DNA of 15,371 nucleotides, taken from positions 1,810 to 17,180 of the forward strand of contig DERX01000044.1 in NCBI GenBank assembly GCA_002361875.1. The letters are read 5' to 3'. The stretch's first letter is position 1. Each line of letters begins with the position of its first letter. This stretch comes from Ruminococcaceae bacterium UBA3329. GTDB taxonomy: Bacteria; Bacillota; Clostridia; Oscillospirales; Acutalibacteraceae. The translations under genes were made by a program, and so were the position numbers. Shown piece after piece: positions 7,643 to 15,308 of this stretch. Below the pieces are notes generated by a model, which saw only the letters and a program-made list of their open reading frames with translations, was not told where the DNA came from and did not search any database.

Positions 7643-9025
7643 ATGGATATGAATAAAAGAGAAGATTTAGAGCTTAATCCTGAAGATTTGGAAGAATTGG
7701 ATGAAGCTGAAATTTGCGAAACAGAGCTTGACAGTGATGACGAATCATCGAAAGACTTCTTTTCGTCCGAAACAGAAAATGAAGAAGAGGAAGCAAATTT
7801 CAAAAATGCAATACGGGGCAAAAACGCTTCTTTTGAGGAACCGGATTTTTCTGATGAAGATGAACAGCTTGAAAATGAAGAAGATGTTGAATCAGGCGAA
7901 AGCACTTCTTTGAATAAAAAGAAAAAGAGCAAAAAAAAGCTTTTGCTGATTATTCCTGCACTTTTAATAGTTTCGGTAATAATTATTGCGGTATATGTTA
8001 ACAACAAATTAAACCGTATACAGTTACCGGGTGAAGGACTTGATTACACTCTTAATACAGACGAATCTTTTATTGACGACGAAACAATTGATTTCGGCGA
8101 GATTGACGATGTTACGGGCAACAGCTATAAGGATATTCTTAAAAACTGGGCGCTTACAACCGATGCACCGAAAATGTATGATAAGAATGTTTTGAATGTA
8201 TTGCTTATCGGCAGTGATGCATCTTCAAAATCAAAAAAGCGTGCTGATGTTATGGAAAACGGTAACACGGATGTTATGATGATTGTTTCAGTAAATAAAA
8301 AAGACAGAACCATCAAGCTGATTTCAATTATGCGTGACAGTTATTTGTATTTAAAGGGTTATGACAAATTTGCAAAGCTTAATGCCGCTTGTGCAAACGG
8401 CGGTCCTGCTTATCTTGTCGATGTTATTGAGGACTCCTATAAAATCAAGATTGACGGTTACGTAATGGTGGATTTTGACACATTTGTTCAGTGTATTGAC
8501 ATTCTGGGCGGCGTTACGGTAGATGTTCCGCAAAGCGTAGGGGTAAAAAATGATATTCCTTACGGTAACGGTGTTACGCTTAACGGTGAGCAGGCGCTTT
8601 TATTCTGCCGTGAAAGATATGCCTATGCTGATGCAGATGTTTCAAGAACAAGAAATCAGCGAATGGTAATATATTCGCTGATTGAGAAATATAACGAAGC
8701 ATCGTTAACTAAAATAAACAACCTTATTGATACAATTCTTGCAAATGTTCATACATCCTTCCGAAAAAAAGAAATTGTAAATTATATGACGAAGGCTTTG
8801 ACGGACGGTTGGGCAAATTACACCGTAACTCAAAGAACAATGCCTACGGCTGACGCAAGGTACGGCTATTCGGGTTCTGCATGGATTTGGGTTATTGATT
8901 ACCCTCTTGCGGCACAGAAAATGCAGAATGAAATTTACGGAACGACAAATATTAAGTTAGAAGAAAACCGTGTAACGGCAATAACGGTTATGGGCGGTTA
9001 TGTTACTGAGGATAAGGGCAATTAA
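7643..9025 (+). CDS. LCP (LytR-CpsA-Psr) family cell-wall glycopolymer ligase
   Basis: LCP proteins transfer lipid-linked glycopolymers such as teichoic acid or capsule onto peptidoglycan outside the membrane. From ATG 7643 the protein has 460 residues: a very acidic cytoplasmic segment (1-90, 37 Asp/Glu), a basic KKKKSKKK stop (92-99), one membrane helix (about 100-119), a linker and the LCP domain (about 183-350). Key residues expected to bind pyrophosphate and metal are visible: D192 in LLIGSD, D210 in NTDVMM, R231 and D232 in SIMRDS, and R323, R335 and R340 in the FCRERY...SRTRNQR segment. LNVLLIG and GYVMVDFDTF also match. The start is 7643 because GGAAAGG (7624-7630) lies 12 bases upstream. 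A TTG at 7616 in the same frame has no ribosome binding site. The substrate polymer cannot be told from sequence. Confidence 0.93.
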   Translation: MDMNKREDLELNPEDLEELDEAEICETELDSDDESSKDFFSSETENEEEEANFKNAIRGKNASFEEPDFSDEDEQLENEEDVESGESTSLNKKKKSKKKLLLIIPALLIVSVIIIAVYVNNKLNRIQLPGEGLDYTLNTDESFIDDETIDFGEIDDVTGNSYKDILKNWALTTDAPKMYDKNVLNVLLIGSDASSKSKKRADVMENGNTDVMMIVSVNKKDRTIKLISIMRDSYLYLKGYDKFAKLNAACANGGPAYLVDVIEDSYKIKIDGYVMVDFDTFVQCIDILGGVTVDVPQSVGVKNDIPYGNGVTLNGEQALLFCRERYAYADADVSRTRNQRMVIYSLIEKYNEASLTKINNLIDTILANVHTSFRKKEIVNYMTKALTDGWANYTVTQRTMPTADARYGYSGSAWIWVIDYPLAAQKMQNEIYGTTNIKLEENRVTAITVMGGYVTEDKGN

Positions 9026-9037
9026 GGAGGCCTTTTA

Positions 9038-10150
9038 ATGGATTTTTATCCTAACGGACAGTTTAATAACAATTCGCAGAACGGAAACTTTAATAACGGG
9101 CAAAACGGGGGCTTTAACGGTGCTAGTCAAAATCCGCAGAATTTCCCTTACGGGAATTATTCTGTACCGCTGTATGCAGTAAACCCTCAGGAGGAGCAAA
9201 AGAAAAAAGATAAAAACATCCTTAAAACAATGGGATTTTCTTTCGGTCTTGCAATAATTCTGTATTTTGTCTTATCAAATGTTGTTATTGCGTTTCTGTA
9301 TTTGATTGCGAGATTTTCTCCGTCTTTGGAAAGCTTTATGAACAGTCAGACAGGTAATTATGTGTTGCAAAGCTTTATGTCCGTACTGTTTATCGGCGGT
9401 CCGTTTTTGATTTCGTATTCAATACTCAAAAAGAAAAAATATGTGGGGATTCTACCCTACGGTACAACCTATAACAGAAAAGCAGCCGTAAGCCTTACAA
9501 TGTTTTTGGCTCCCGTTATGCTCGTTTCGACCATAATAGTAAACCTGATTTCAGCTGTGTTTCAGGATGCAGTGGGCATAACCTTTGAAAGCGGAATGGA
9601 GGATATGACTGCGGAAGGGCCGTTTGCCTCAATAATTTTGGCATTTGCGCTGGCTGTTATTCCGGCAATTGTGGAAGAATTTTGCATAAGAGGAGTTGTA
9701 CTCCAGCCGCTCAGGCGTTACGGTGACAAATTTGCAATTGTAATGTCAGCTGCAGTTTTTTCCGTTCTTCACGGCAATATGGTGCAAATTCCTTATGCCC
9801 TTGTTGCAGGAATATATTTAGGCTATCTTTGCGTTGCAACGGGCAGTATTTGGCCGTCAATAGTTCTTCATTTTATAAATAATATGTTCTCTGCGGTTCA
9901 GTTGATTATACTCAGCAATTACGGTGAGAATGCGAGCGCCGCATCGGTTGTGATTATGCTCGGTGTGCTTGTTGCTGTGGGAATTGCAGGCGGTCTTATC
10001 TTCTTTAATATGGGGTATAAAACCGACCTTAAAAAGGGCGTAAATACTTTAAAAACAGGAGAAAAGGTAGGTTCTGTTCTTTCAAGTCCCGCCCTTATAA
10101 TTGCAATAGTATTTATGCTTATTACAACAGTCTTGACAATTGATTTTTAA
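9038..10150 (+). CDS. CPBP family intramembrane glutamic endopeptidase (Rce1-like)
   Basis: This is a 370-residue polytopic membrane protein of the CPBP/Abi (CAAX protease and bacteriocin-processing) family. The catalytic motifs are complete: EExxxR as E213, E214 and R218; FxxxH as F241 and H245; and the third motif with H278 and N281/N282. Hydrophobic segments lie near 65-91, 109-131, 149-176, 196-212, 231-245, 252-270, 274-293, 303-323 and 351-368. The first 40 residues are a low-complexity hydrophilic tail in which 25 are Asn, Gln or Gly, followed by a charged QEEQKKKDK stretch just before the first helix. The start is set by AAGGAGG at 9024-9030, which overlaps the LCP stop. The substrate is unknown. 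Relatives process peptides or protect against bacteriocins, but position in this housekeeping run gives no clear substrate. Confidence 0.9.
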   Translation: MDFYPNGQFNNNSQNGNFNNGQNGGFNGASQNPQNFPYGNYSVPLYAVNPQEEQKKKDKNILKTMGFSFGLAIILYFVLSNVVIAFLYLIARFSPSLESFMNSQTGNYVLQSFMSVLFIGGPFLISYSILKKKKYVGILPYGTTYNRKAAVSLTMFLAPVMLVSTIIVNLISAVFQDAVGITFESGMEDMTAEGPFASIILAFALAVIPAIVEEFCIRGVVLQPLRRYGDKFAIVMSAAVFSVLHGNMVQIPYALVAGIYLGYLCVATGSIWPSIVLHFINNMFSAVQLIILSNYGENASAASVVIMLGVLVAVGIAGGLIFFNMGYKTDLKKGVNTLKTGEKVGSVLSSPALIIAIVFMLITTVLTIDF

Positions 10151-10156
10151 TAGTAT

Positions 10157-10612
10157 ATGGAAAAAGAAGATTTTATGAAATACGCCCTCTCACTTGCGAA
10201 AATCAGTGCGGATGAGGGCGAAGTGCCTGTGGGCGCAGTTGTTGTCTGCGACGGCAAAATTGTTGGTGAAGGGCGAAACCGCCGTGAAACGGTTAAAAAC
10301 GCACTTCACCATGCGGAGATTGAGGCAATAAACAATGCCTGTGAGCGTTTGGGCGGCTGGCGGCTTTGGAAATGCGATTTATTCGTTACTTTAGAGCCGT
10401 GCCCAATGTGTGCAGGCGCAATAATAAATTCAAGAATAAAGAATGTTTATTTCGGAGCATTTGACCCTAAAAACGGTGCGGTTGTTTCAAAGACAAGGCT
10501 TTTTGATGCTGATTTTACGCATAAGCCCGGGTTTGAGGGCGGAATCCTTGAAAGTGAATGTTCTGAAATTTTAACATCGTTTTTTAAAGATTTAAGAGAA
10601 AGTAAAAGGTAA
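10157..10612 (+). CDS. tadA: tRNA-specific adenosine deaminase TadA
   Basis: TadA converts adenosine 34 to inosine in tRNA-Arg(ACG), so one tRNA reads several Arg codons. The product has 151 residues, normal for the family. The zinc and catalytic signatures are intact: H52-A-E54 in the HAE motif and P81-C82-x-x-C85 in PCPMC, with E54 as the proton shuttle. GEVPVGAVVV near residue 21 and RIKNVYFGAFDPKNGA are also typical. The ATG lies 6 bases after the CPBP stop and no clear ribosome binding site precedes it, which suggests coupling to the upstream gene. A second ATG at 10175 has no better site. mnmE starts 3 bases after the stop. TadA is preferred over other deaminases because of the tRNA-type C-terminal half. 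Confidence 0.96.
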   Translation: MEKEDFMKYALSLAKISADEGEVPVGAVVVCDGKIVGEGRNRRETVKNALHHAEIEAINNACERLGGWRLWKCDLFVTLEPCPMCAGAIINSRIKNVYFGAFDPKNGAVVSKTRLFDADFTHKPGFEGGILESECSEILTSFFKDLRESKR

Positions 10613-10615
10613 ACT

Positions 10616-11977
10616 ATGAGTACAATTGCCGCTGTTTCAACGGGAATGGCAGCGGGCGGTATAGGAATCGTCCGCATTTCCGGGGAAAACGCAATTAAAA
10701 TTGCAGACAGTATTTTCAGTTCGGTAAGCGGCAGAAAAATTGCCGATATATCGGGGTACTGCGCACTTTACGGAAAAGCTGTTGACGGTGAAACGGTGCT
10801 TGACACTGCGGTGGCTCTTCTTTTCAGAGCGCCGAAAAGCTATACGGGCGAGGATGTTGTGGAAATTTCCTGCCACGGCGGACTTTATATAACAAAAAGA
10901 GTGCTCAGAGCCGCTCTTTCGGCAGGCGCAGTTCCCGCGGAACCGGGCGAATTTACAAAGCGTGCCTTTCTTAACGGCAAAATGGATTTAACGGGCGCTG
11001 AATCCGTAATGAATTTAATTTCTGCTCAGGGAGAAGAGGCTGAAAAAATTGCTCTCGGAATTTTGGAGGGCGGACTTTTCAAAGAGATAAAGAAAATAAG
11101 CGATAAATTGCTTTACGATATGGCGCTTTTATCCGCTTGGGTGGATTACCCTTATGAGGAAATCGACGAACTTTCAAGCGAAAACCTCGGCGGAGATATC
11201 AGAAACGGTATAGAAAGCCTTGGAAAGTTAATAAATAACTATGACACGGGCAGAATAATTATTGAGGGTGTTGACACGGCGATTGTGGGCAGACCGAACG
11301 TGGGCAAATCAACGCTGATGAATCTTCTTTCGGGTACAGACCGCTCAATAGTTACGGAAATTGCGGGTACAACTCGTGATATTGTTGAGGATACGGTAAC
11401 TCTCGACGGAATTGTACTTCATCTGTCTGACACCGCAGGCGTAAGGGAAACTGATGACGCTGTTGAAAGCATCGGCGTTGAAAGAGCCGTGAAAAGGCTT
11501 GAAAACGCTCAGCTTGTACTTGCTGTTTTTGATGCAAGCAGACCTCTTTCGGACGACGACAGGCGGTTAATTGCACTTTGTAAAAATAAAAATGCAATAG
11601 GAATTATCAATAAAACGGATTTAGTTGAAAACTATCTAACAGACGAATTGAAAGAAAATTTTCGTAAGTTAGTTTTTATCTCAGCAAAAACAGGCGACGG
11701 AAAAGACCGTCTTGAACAGGCAGTTACGGAGCTTCTCGGCACAGGAAACTTTGACACAAGTGCCGCAACACTGATAAATGAACGTCAGCTTGAATGTTGT
11801 AAAAATGCACTGAAAGCACTGAATGAAGCAGAAGAGGCTTTGAACATAGGGCTTACAATGGACGCAGTCACGGTTTGCCTTGACAGCGCAGTTGAAAGTT
11901 TACTCGTATTAACAGGCGAAAAAGCAACTGACTCAGTTGTTAATGAAATATTTGCACATTTTTGTGTAGGAAAATAA
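10616..11977 (+). CDS. mnmE: tRNA uridine-5-carboxymethylaminomethyl GTPase MnmE
   Basis: MnmE (TrmE), with MnmG, installs the (carboxymethyl)aminomethyl group at position 5 of wobble uridine 34. The product has 453 residues, the usual length. An N-terminal formyl-THF-binding domain begins with the typical IAAVSTG...GGIGIVRISG. The GTPase insert carries G1 GRPNVGKST (225-233), the GTTRD loop, G3 DTAG (272-275) and G4 NKTD (332-335). The C-terminus ends FCVGK, matching the FC(I/V)GK box whose cysteine (C450) is catalytic or structural. AAAAGG at 10604-10609 lies inside the end of tadA, 6 bases before the ATG. In many Firmicutes mnmE sits with rnpA-yidC-jag and mnmG near the other side of the origin. 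Here mnmG is not next to it. Confidence 0.98.
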   Translation: MSTIAAVSTGMAAGGIGIVRISGENAIKIADSIFSSVSGRKIADISGYCALYGKAVDGETVLDTAVALLFRAPKSYTGEDVVEISCHGGLYITKRVLRAALSAGAVPAEPGEFTKRAFLNGKMDLTGAESVMNLISAQGEEAEKIALGILEGGLFKEIKKISDKLLYDMALLSAWVDYPYEEIDELSSENLGGDIRNGIESLGKLINNYDTGRIIIEGVDTAIVGRPNVGKSTLMNLLSGTDRSIVTEIAGTTRDIVEDTVTLDGIVLHLSDTAGVRETDDAVESIGVERAVKRLENAQLVLAVFDASRPLSDDDRRLIALCKNKNAIGIINKTDLVENYLTDELKENFRKLVFISAKTGDGKDRLEQAVTELLGTGNFDTSAATLINERQLECCKNALKALNEAEEALNIGLTMDAVTVCLDSAVESLLVLTGEKATDSVVNEIFAHFCVGK

Positions 11978-11992
11978 AAGGAGATTTTAGCT

Positions 11993-12808
11993 ATGGGTTG
12001 CAACGGAAATTGCAGCAGTTGTTCGGAAAACTGCGACAGCAGAGAAAAGCAGGATTTGCACATCCCGCTTAATGAAATGAGCAGTGTTAAAAAGGTTATT
12101 GCAGTTGTAAGCGGTAAGGGCGGAGTAGGCAAAAGTCTTGTTACGTCAATGCTCGCAGTTACTGCACAGACAATGGGAAAGCAGGCGGCGGTTCTCGACG
12201 CAGATGTTACAGGTCCGTCAATTCCGCAGGGCTTCGGTATCCACGGCAATGCAGAGGGTGATGAAACGGGACTTTACCCGAGAGAATCAAACCTCGGCGT
12301 TAGGGTTATGAGCGTTAATTTGCTTCTCGAGAAAGAGGATCAGCCCGTTGTTTGGAGAGGTCCTGTTATTTCGGGCGTTATTCATCAGTTCTGGCAGGAG
12401 GTTGTTTGGGGCGATGTTGATTATATGTTCGTTGACATGCCCCCCGGAACAGGCGACGTTCCGCTTACGGTTTTTCAGAGCCTGCCCGTTGACGGTATAA
12501 TTATTGTTACAACTCCGCAGGATCTTGTTACAATGATTGTTAAAAAGGCGTATAACATGGCGAAGATGATGAATATTCCGATTCTCGGTATAGTTGAGAA
12601 TATGAGCTATTACGAATGTCCCGACTGCGGTAAAAAACACAGCATTTTCGGCGAAAGCAAGTTAGACGCAGTTGCGCAGGATTTGGATATTCCCGTGCTT
12701 GCAAAGCTTCCCATTGACCCGAAAAATGCAAGCCTTGTTGACAAGGGCGCTATTGAGCTTTGCGACAGCAAACAGTTTGAGAGCATTATTAAGGGTTTAG
12801 AGGATTAA
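11993..12808 (+). CDS. mrp: Mrp/NBP35-type Fe-S cluster carrier ATPase (ApbC-like)
   Basis: This is a 271-residue P-loop ATPase of the Mrp/ApbC/NBP35 group that binds and transfers [4Fe-4S] clusters to target enzymes. The deviant Walker A is GKGGVGKS at 41-48, followed by LDADVTGPSIP and the switch-like VDMPPGTGD. The C-terminal CPDC (C209, C212) is the CxxC that bridges the cluster in the dimer. The N-terminus carries an additional cysteine cluster, C3-x3-C7-x2-C10-x3-C14, common in clostridial relatives but spaced differently from the eukaryotic NBP35 ferredoxin motif. AAAGGAG at 11977-11983 gives a good start 15 bases after mnmE. It is the last gene of the + strand run, just before the terminator hairpin. 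Which client proteins it serves cannot be read here. Confidence 0.95.
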   Translation: MGCNGNCSSCSENCDSREKQDLHIPLNEMSSVKKVIAVVSGKGGVGKSLVTSMLAVTAQTMGKQAAVLDADVTGPSIPQGFGIHGNAEGDETGLYPRESNLGVRVMSVNLLLEKEDQPVVWRGPVISGVIHQFWQEVVWGDVDYMFVDMPPGTGDVPLTVFQSLPVDGIIIVTTPQDLVTMIVKKAYNMAKMMNIPILGIVENMSYYECPDCGKKHSIFGESKLDAVAQDLDIPVLAKLPIDPKNASLVDKGAIELCDSKQFESIIKGLED

Positions 12809-12840
12809 AAAAAGCGGAGCACACGCATGTGCTCCGCTTT
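12807..12840. terminator. Bidirectional intrinsic terminator between mrp and spoIIE
   Basis: AAAGCGGAGCACA (12811-12823) and TGTGCTCCGCTTT (12828-12840) form a perfect 13-bp stem with a CGCA loop, directly after the mrp stop. On the + strand the stem ends in TTT and then AATATTTA, a weak U-tract. On the - strand it is followed by seven T (complement of A 12807-12813), a strong U-tract for transcripts coming from spoIIE. It therefore probably terminates both convergent units. The remaining gap, 12841-12927, is AT-rich and shows nothing else. Confidence 0.9.
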
Positions 12841-12927
12841 AATATTTAGATTAGTAGATGATTTCTAACTTAAACGCATTGATATAATTAGATGATAATT
12901 GTCTATCCGTTTCTTGCAATTAAAAAC

Positions 12928-15210
12928 TTATATAATTTTTATGCAGGCGACGGTAATATCGTCGCTTTTTTCCGTCATTTTGGATTTGGCTATTGTGCAA
13001 AGCTTTTCGGGAAGATTTTCGGTATCTTTTGCTTTTAACAGCTCGTTTTTGATTTCGGCGAGGGCAAAATCCGCCGCTCCGTCTGACATAATCACAACGG
13101 TGTCGCCCTTGTAAAGCGTCCCTGAAAGCGAGCCGAACTGCGCCTCACGCAGTATTCCGACAGGCATTGCCGAGCGTTTTATTTCGCTGACCTTGCCCTT
13201 GCGTTTAATAAGCGAAACGGTTGCGCCCGCTTTGTAAATAATCGTCTTGCCCGTATACAAGTCCAGCTTTAAAATATCAAGAGTTGCAAGGGATTCCTCT
13301 CGGCTTTTTATAAGGAGTGCTGAGTTTACAAGCTTCATAGCGCACGGAAATGAAAAACCTGCGAGGATTAGACGGGAAAAAAGACTGAGTGCCAGGGTTG
13401 AATCCACTGCCGCCCGTGAGCCTGTGCCCATTCCGTCGCTTAAGACTGCCGCAAATCCGCCTTTTCCGTCATAAAATGCGTCAAAGCAGTCACCGCAAAT
13501 GTCGCCTGAGTCAGCCGAGATTTGGTAATAGTCGCACTGCACATCAAGCTGTGGTTTTTCCCATAAAAACAGCATTTTTTGGCTTTCGCCCTTAACTGTT
13601 ACGGGCGGGGGAAAATCCTTTTCGAGCGCCGAGCTTATGCAGTCCGAAATATTTTCATCGGGAACAGCGCAGTCCGAGGGCAGTTCAAGGTTAATAAGAG
13701 ATTTTCCAAGCTCGTTTTCGCAATATGTGGCATTCCCGTTTACGCCAAGACTCTCAACAGCGCAGGACAGCTTTGTTGAAACGGTGGGGACGGAATGCAT
13801 ATTATTTTCAAATCCGTCTAAAACATCGTTAATCATCAGGCAAAAGCTGTCGTATTGGTCAGATGTGATTTTCCTCATTTCGTTTATTCTCCCTTCCGCT
13901 GCAAAGCGCGCCGAATATGACGAATAGCTTTTATTAAAGCTGTCGCAAAGTGACATAATTCTTATACATTTTGACGAGATAAACGGGGGTGAGGCGGAGG
14001 GTGTAATGCTCCCGTCTTTTCTGACACATTCGAGCATTTCGTCAAATCCCTCTACCGTTTTGGAAATTTCTCTGCCCCAGCAGGAAGAGTACCCCCCACA
14101 GCCGGAGCAAACGGAGTCACGAACCCGAAGATAAACCCCTGCTGTGTCGGCAGGCGCTTTTTGGGAGAGCATTTCCGAAACCTTTAAAACAGTGGATTTT
14201 GTGTGTGAAAGTGCATCCCCTATAAGTCTTAACCGTTGTTTGAGTATTACACTGTCTTCCGAGTCCTCGGATCTTAGTGACAGTGCCGCTTTAATTTTTT
14301 TAAGTGCTTTTTTGGGGATAATTATGAAAATAACAGATGCTGCCGCCGATTCAATAAGCAGTCCAAGCTTGTCCGTTCCGCCGCCGAGATAAACGAATGA
14401 CGCACCGTAAGCGAAAATATATGCCATTGCACATAAAAATTTGCCCGAATACGAAAAAAGTCCTGCAAAAAGCCCCGCAATGCTGAACGAAAAGCTTAAT
14501 GGATTGCCGCCTGCAAAAAATCCGCCCACACTGCCGCCTATTCCCGTCAGCGCTCCGCCGCTCTCGTGAAATAAATATGCAAAAATAATAATGCACAGAG
14601 AGCCGCCGATTCCGCCGACTGATACGCCGTAAAAACGAAGCCGTGTAAGAGAGGAGAAAATGATGACGGCTGAAATGGAAAGCGCCGTTAAATCCTTGGG
14701 CAAAAGGCGGGTGTTTTCCCGAACCTTTTTAAAAGAATGGGTCGCAAGCGAGAAAAAATATGCTCCGCCGAATGAGGCAATGCTCCCCGCAACGGTAGAA
14801 AAGAATAATTTTGAATTAAAGGGAGAAATTATCATTACCGCCGCACCCGTTGAGGCAACTGAAAATGCGGATATAAGCGCCGGCAGAATAATACTGTCCC
14901 GTTTTTCGGGGAAGGTGTGCAGATATGCCCTTAAAATAAAGACGATAAATGTTGCCATTGCAAAGCGGAATGAATTTACATATTCGCTTGATATCAGATA
15001 GCCGAAAATACTGCCGAGGACTGAAGAAAGCAGATATTTTCTTTTACAGCCTGCGCAGAAAGACAGCGCAAGAGGTGAGATTATTTCGCTTTTTCCGGAG
15101 GCGAGCAGAGCGGAAATTCCGAAGAAAACGCCTTGCGTTAATGCATTTTTAAAAAGGACGGGAATTTTAACGGTTTCTTCGCCTGCAAATTCAATTTTTC
15201 GGTCTTCCAT
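12928..15210 (-). CDS. spoIIE: Stage II sporulation protein E (PP2C-type phosphatase)
   Basis: SpoIIE dephosphorylates the anti-anti-sigma factor SpoIIAA at the asymmetric septum and so activates sigma-F in the forespore. The protein has 760 residues, somewhat shorter than the 827 of Bacillus subtilis. Residues about 24-300 form the multi-span membrane region (roughly ten helices), 300-560 the regulatory and oligomerisation region with a C368-x2-C371-x5-C377 cluster, and 560-760 the PP2C phosphatase. Metal-site motifs are SGD and CGD near 568-574, LSDGMGTG at 590-597 (D592), IMSDGAAD at 707-714 (D710) and KSDDITVA at 748-755. I chose ATG 15210 because GAGGTG (15216-15221) precedes it with good spacing. 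The frame extends upstream without a site. It is the only gene in the window on the - strand, convergent with mrp. Its promoter region carries a Spo0A box. Its presence implies the organism descends from, or is, a spore former. Confidence 0.96.
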   Translation of the reverse strand: MEDRKIEFAGEETVKIPVLFKNALTQGVFFGISALLASGKSEIISPLALSFCAGCKRKYLLSSVLGSIFGYLISSEYVNSFRFAMATFIVFILRAYLHTFPEKRDSIILPALISAFSVASTGAAVMIISPFNSKLFFSTVAGSIASFGGAYFFSLATHSFKKVRENTRLLPKDLTALSISAVIIFSSLTRLRFYGVSVGGIGGSLCIIIFAYLFHESGGALTGIGGSVGGFFAGGNPLSFSFSIAGLFAGLFSYSGKFLCAMAYIFAYGASFVYLGGGTDKLGLLIESAAASVIFIIIPKKALKKIKAALSLRSEDSEDSVILKQRLRLIGDALSHTKSTVLKVSEMLSQKAPADTAGVYLRVRDSVCSGCGGYSSCWGREISKTVEGFDEMLECVRKDGSITPSASPPFISSKCIRIMSLCDSFNKSYSSYSARFAAEGRINEMRKITSDQYDSFCLMINDVLDGFENNMHSVPTVSTKLSCAVESLGVNGNATYCENELGKSLINLELPSDCAVPDENISDCISSALEKDFPPPVTVKGESQKMLFLWEKPQLDVQCDYYQISADSGDICGDCFDAFYDGKGGFAAVLSDGMGTGSRAAVDSTLALSLFSRLILAGFSFPCAMKLVNSALLIKSREESLATLDILKLDLYTGKTIIYKAGATVSLIKRKGKVSEIKRSAMPVGILREAQFGSLSGTLYKGDTVVIMSDGAADFALAEIKNELLKAKDTENLPEKLCTIAKSKMTEKSDDITVACIKII

Positions 15211-15274
15211 TTTCTCACCTCGCAAAATAAAGCGAATTTTAGACTGTGCGTCATTATTTCTTTGTGTAAAGTCT

Positions 15275-15308
15275 ATTATACTTGTCCCGATAAAAATTTT
15301 TTGCCGAA
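15275..15308 (-). promoter_or_regulatory. Candidate Spo0A-activated spoIIE promoter
   Basis: On the - strand a perfect TATAAT lies at 15280-15275, about 65 bases before the spoIIE ATG. A weak -35, TCGGCA (15307-15302), sits 21 bp upstream, the stretched spacing seen in the Spo0A-dependent spoIIE and spoIIG promoters of Bacillus. Overlapping it on the + strand is TTTGCCGAA (15300-15308), which matches the 0A box TGNCGAA fully and TTTGTCRAA at 8 of 9 positions. An imperfect inverted repeat, TGTCC(C)GAT (15283-15291) and ATCGGACA (15309-15316), flanks the box. The layout is what a Spo0A-phosphate class II promoter would need. Function is inferred. Confidence 0.55.

Noticed and set aside
7609..8007. 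132-codon serine-rich frame on the - strand
   Set aside because: It is the antisense of the GAA/GAT/GAC-rich acidic tail of the LCP gene, whose complements read as Ser and Phe codons. It has no ribosome binding site or recognisable domain.
11785..12249. 154-codon frame on the - strand across the mnmE-mrp junction
   Set aside because: It spans two well-supported opposite-strand genes, has low-complexity Ser/Ala/Leu composition and no start signal.
13637..13927. + strand frames opposite spoIIE
   Set aside because: They mirror the codon pattern of spoIIE, lack ribosome binding sites and match no domain.
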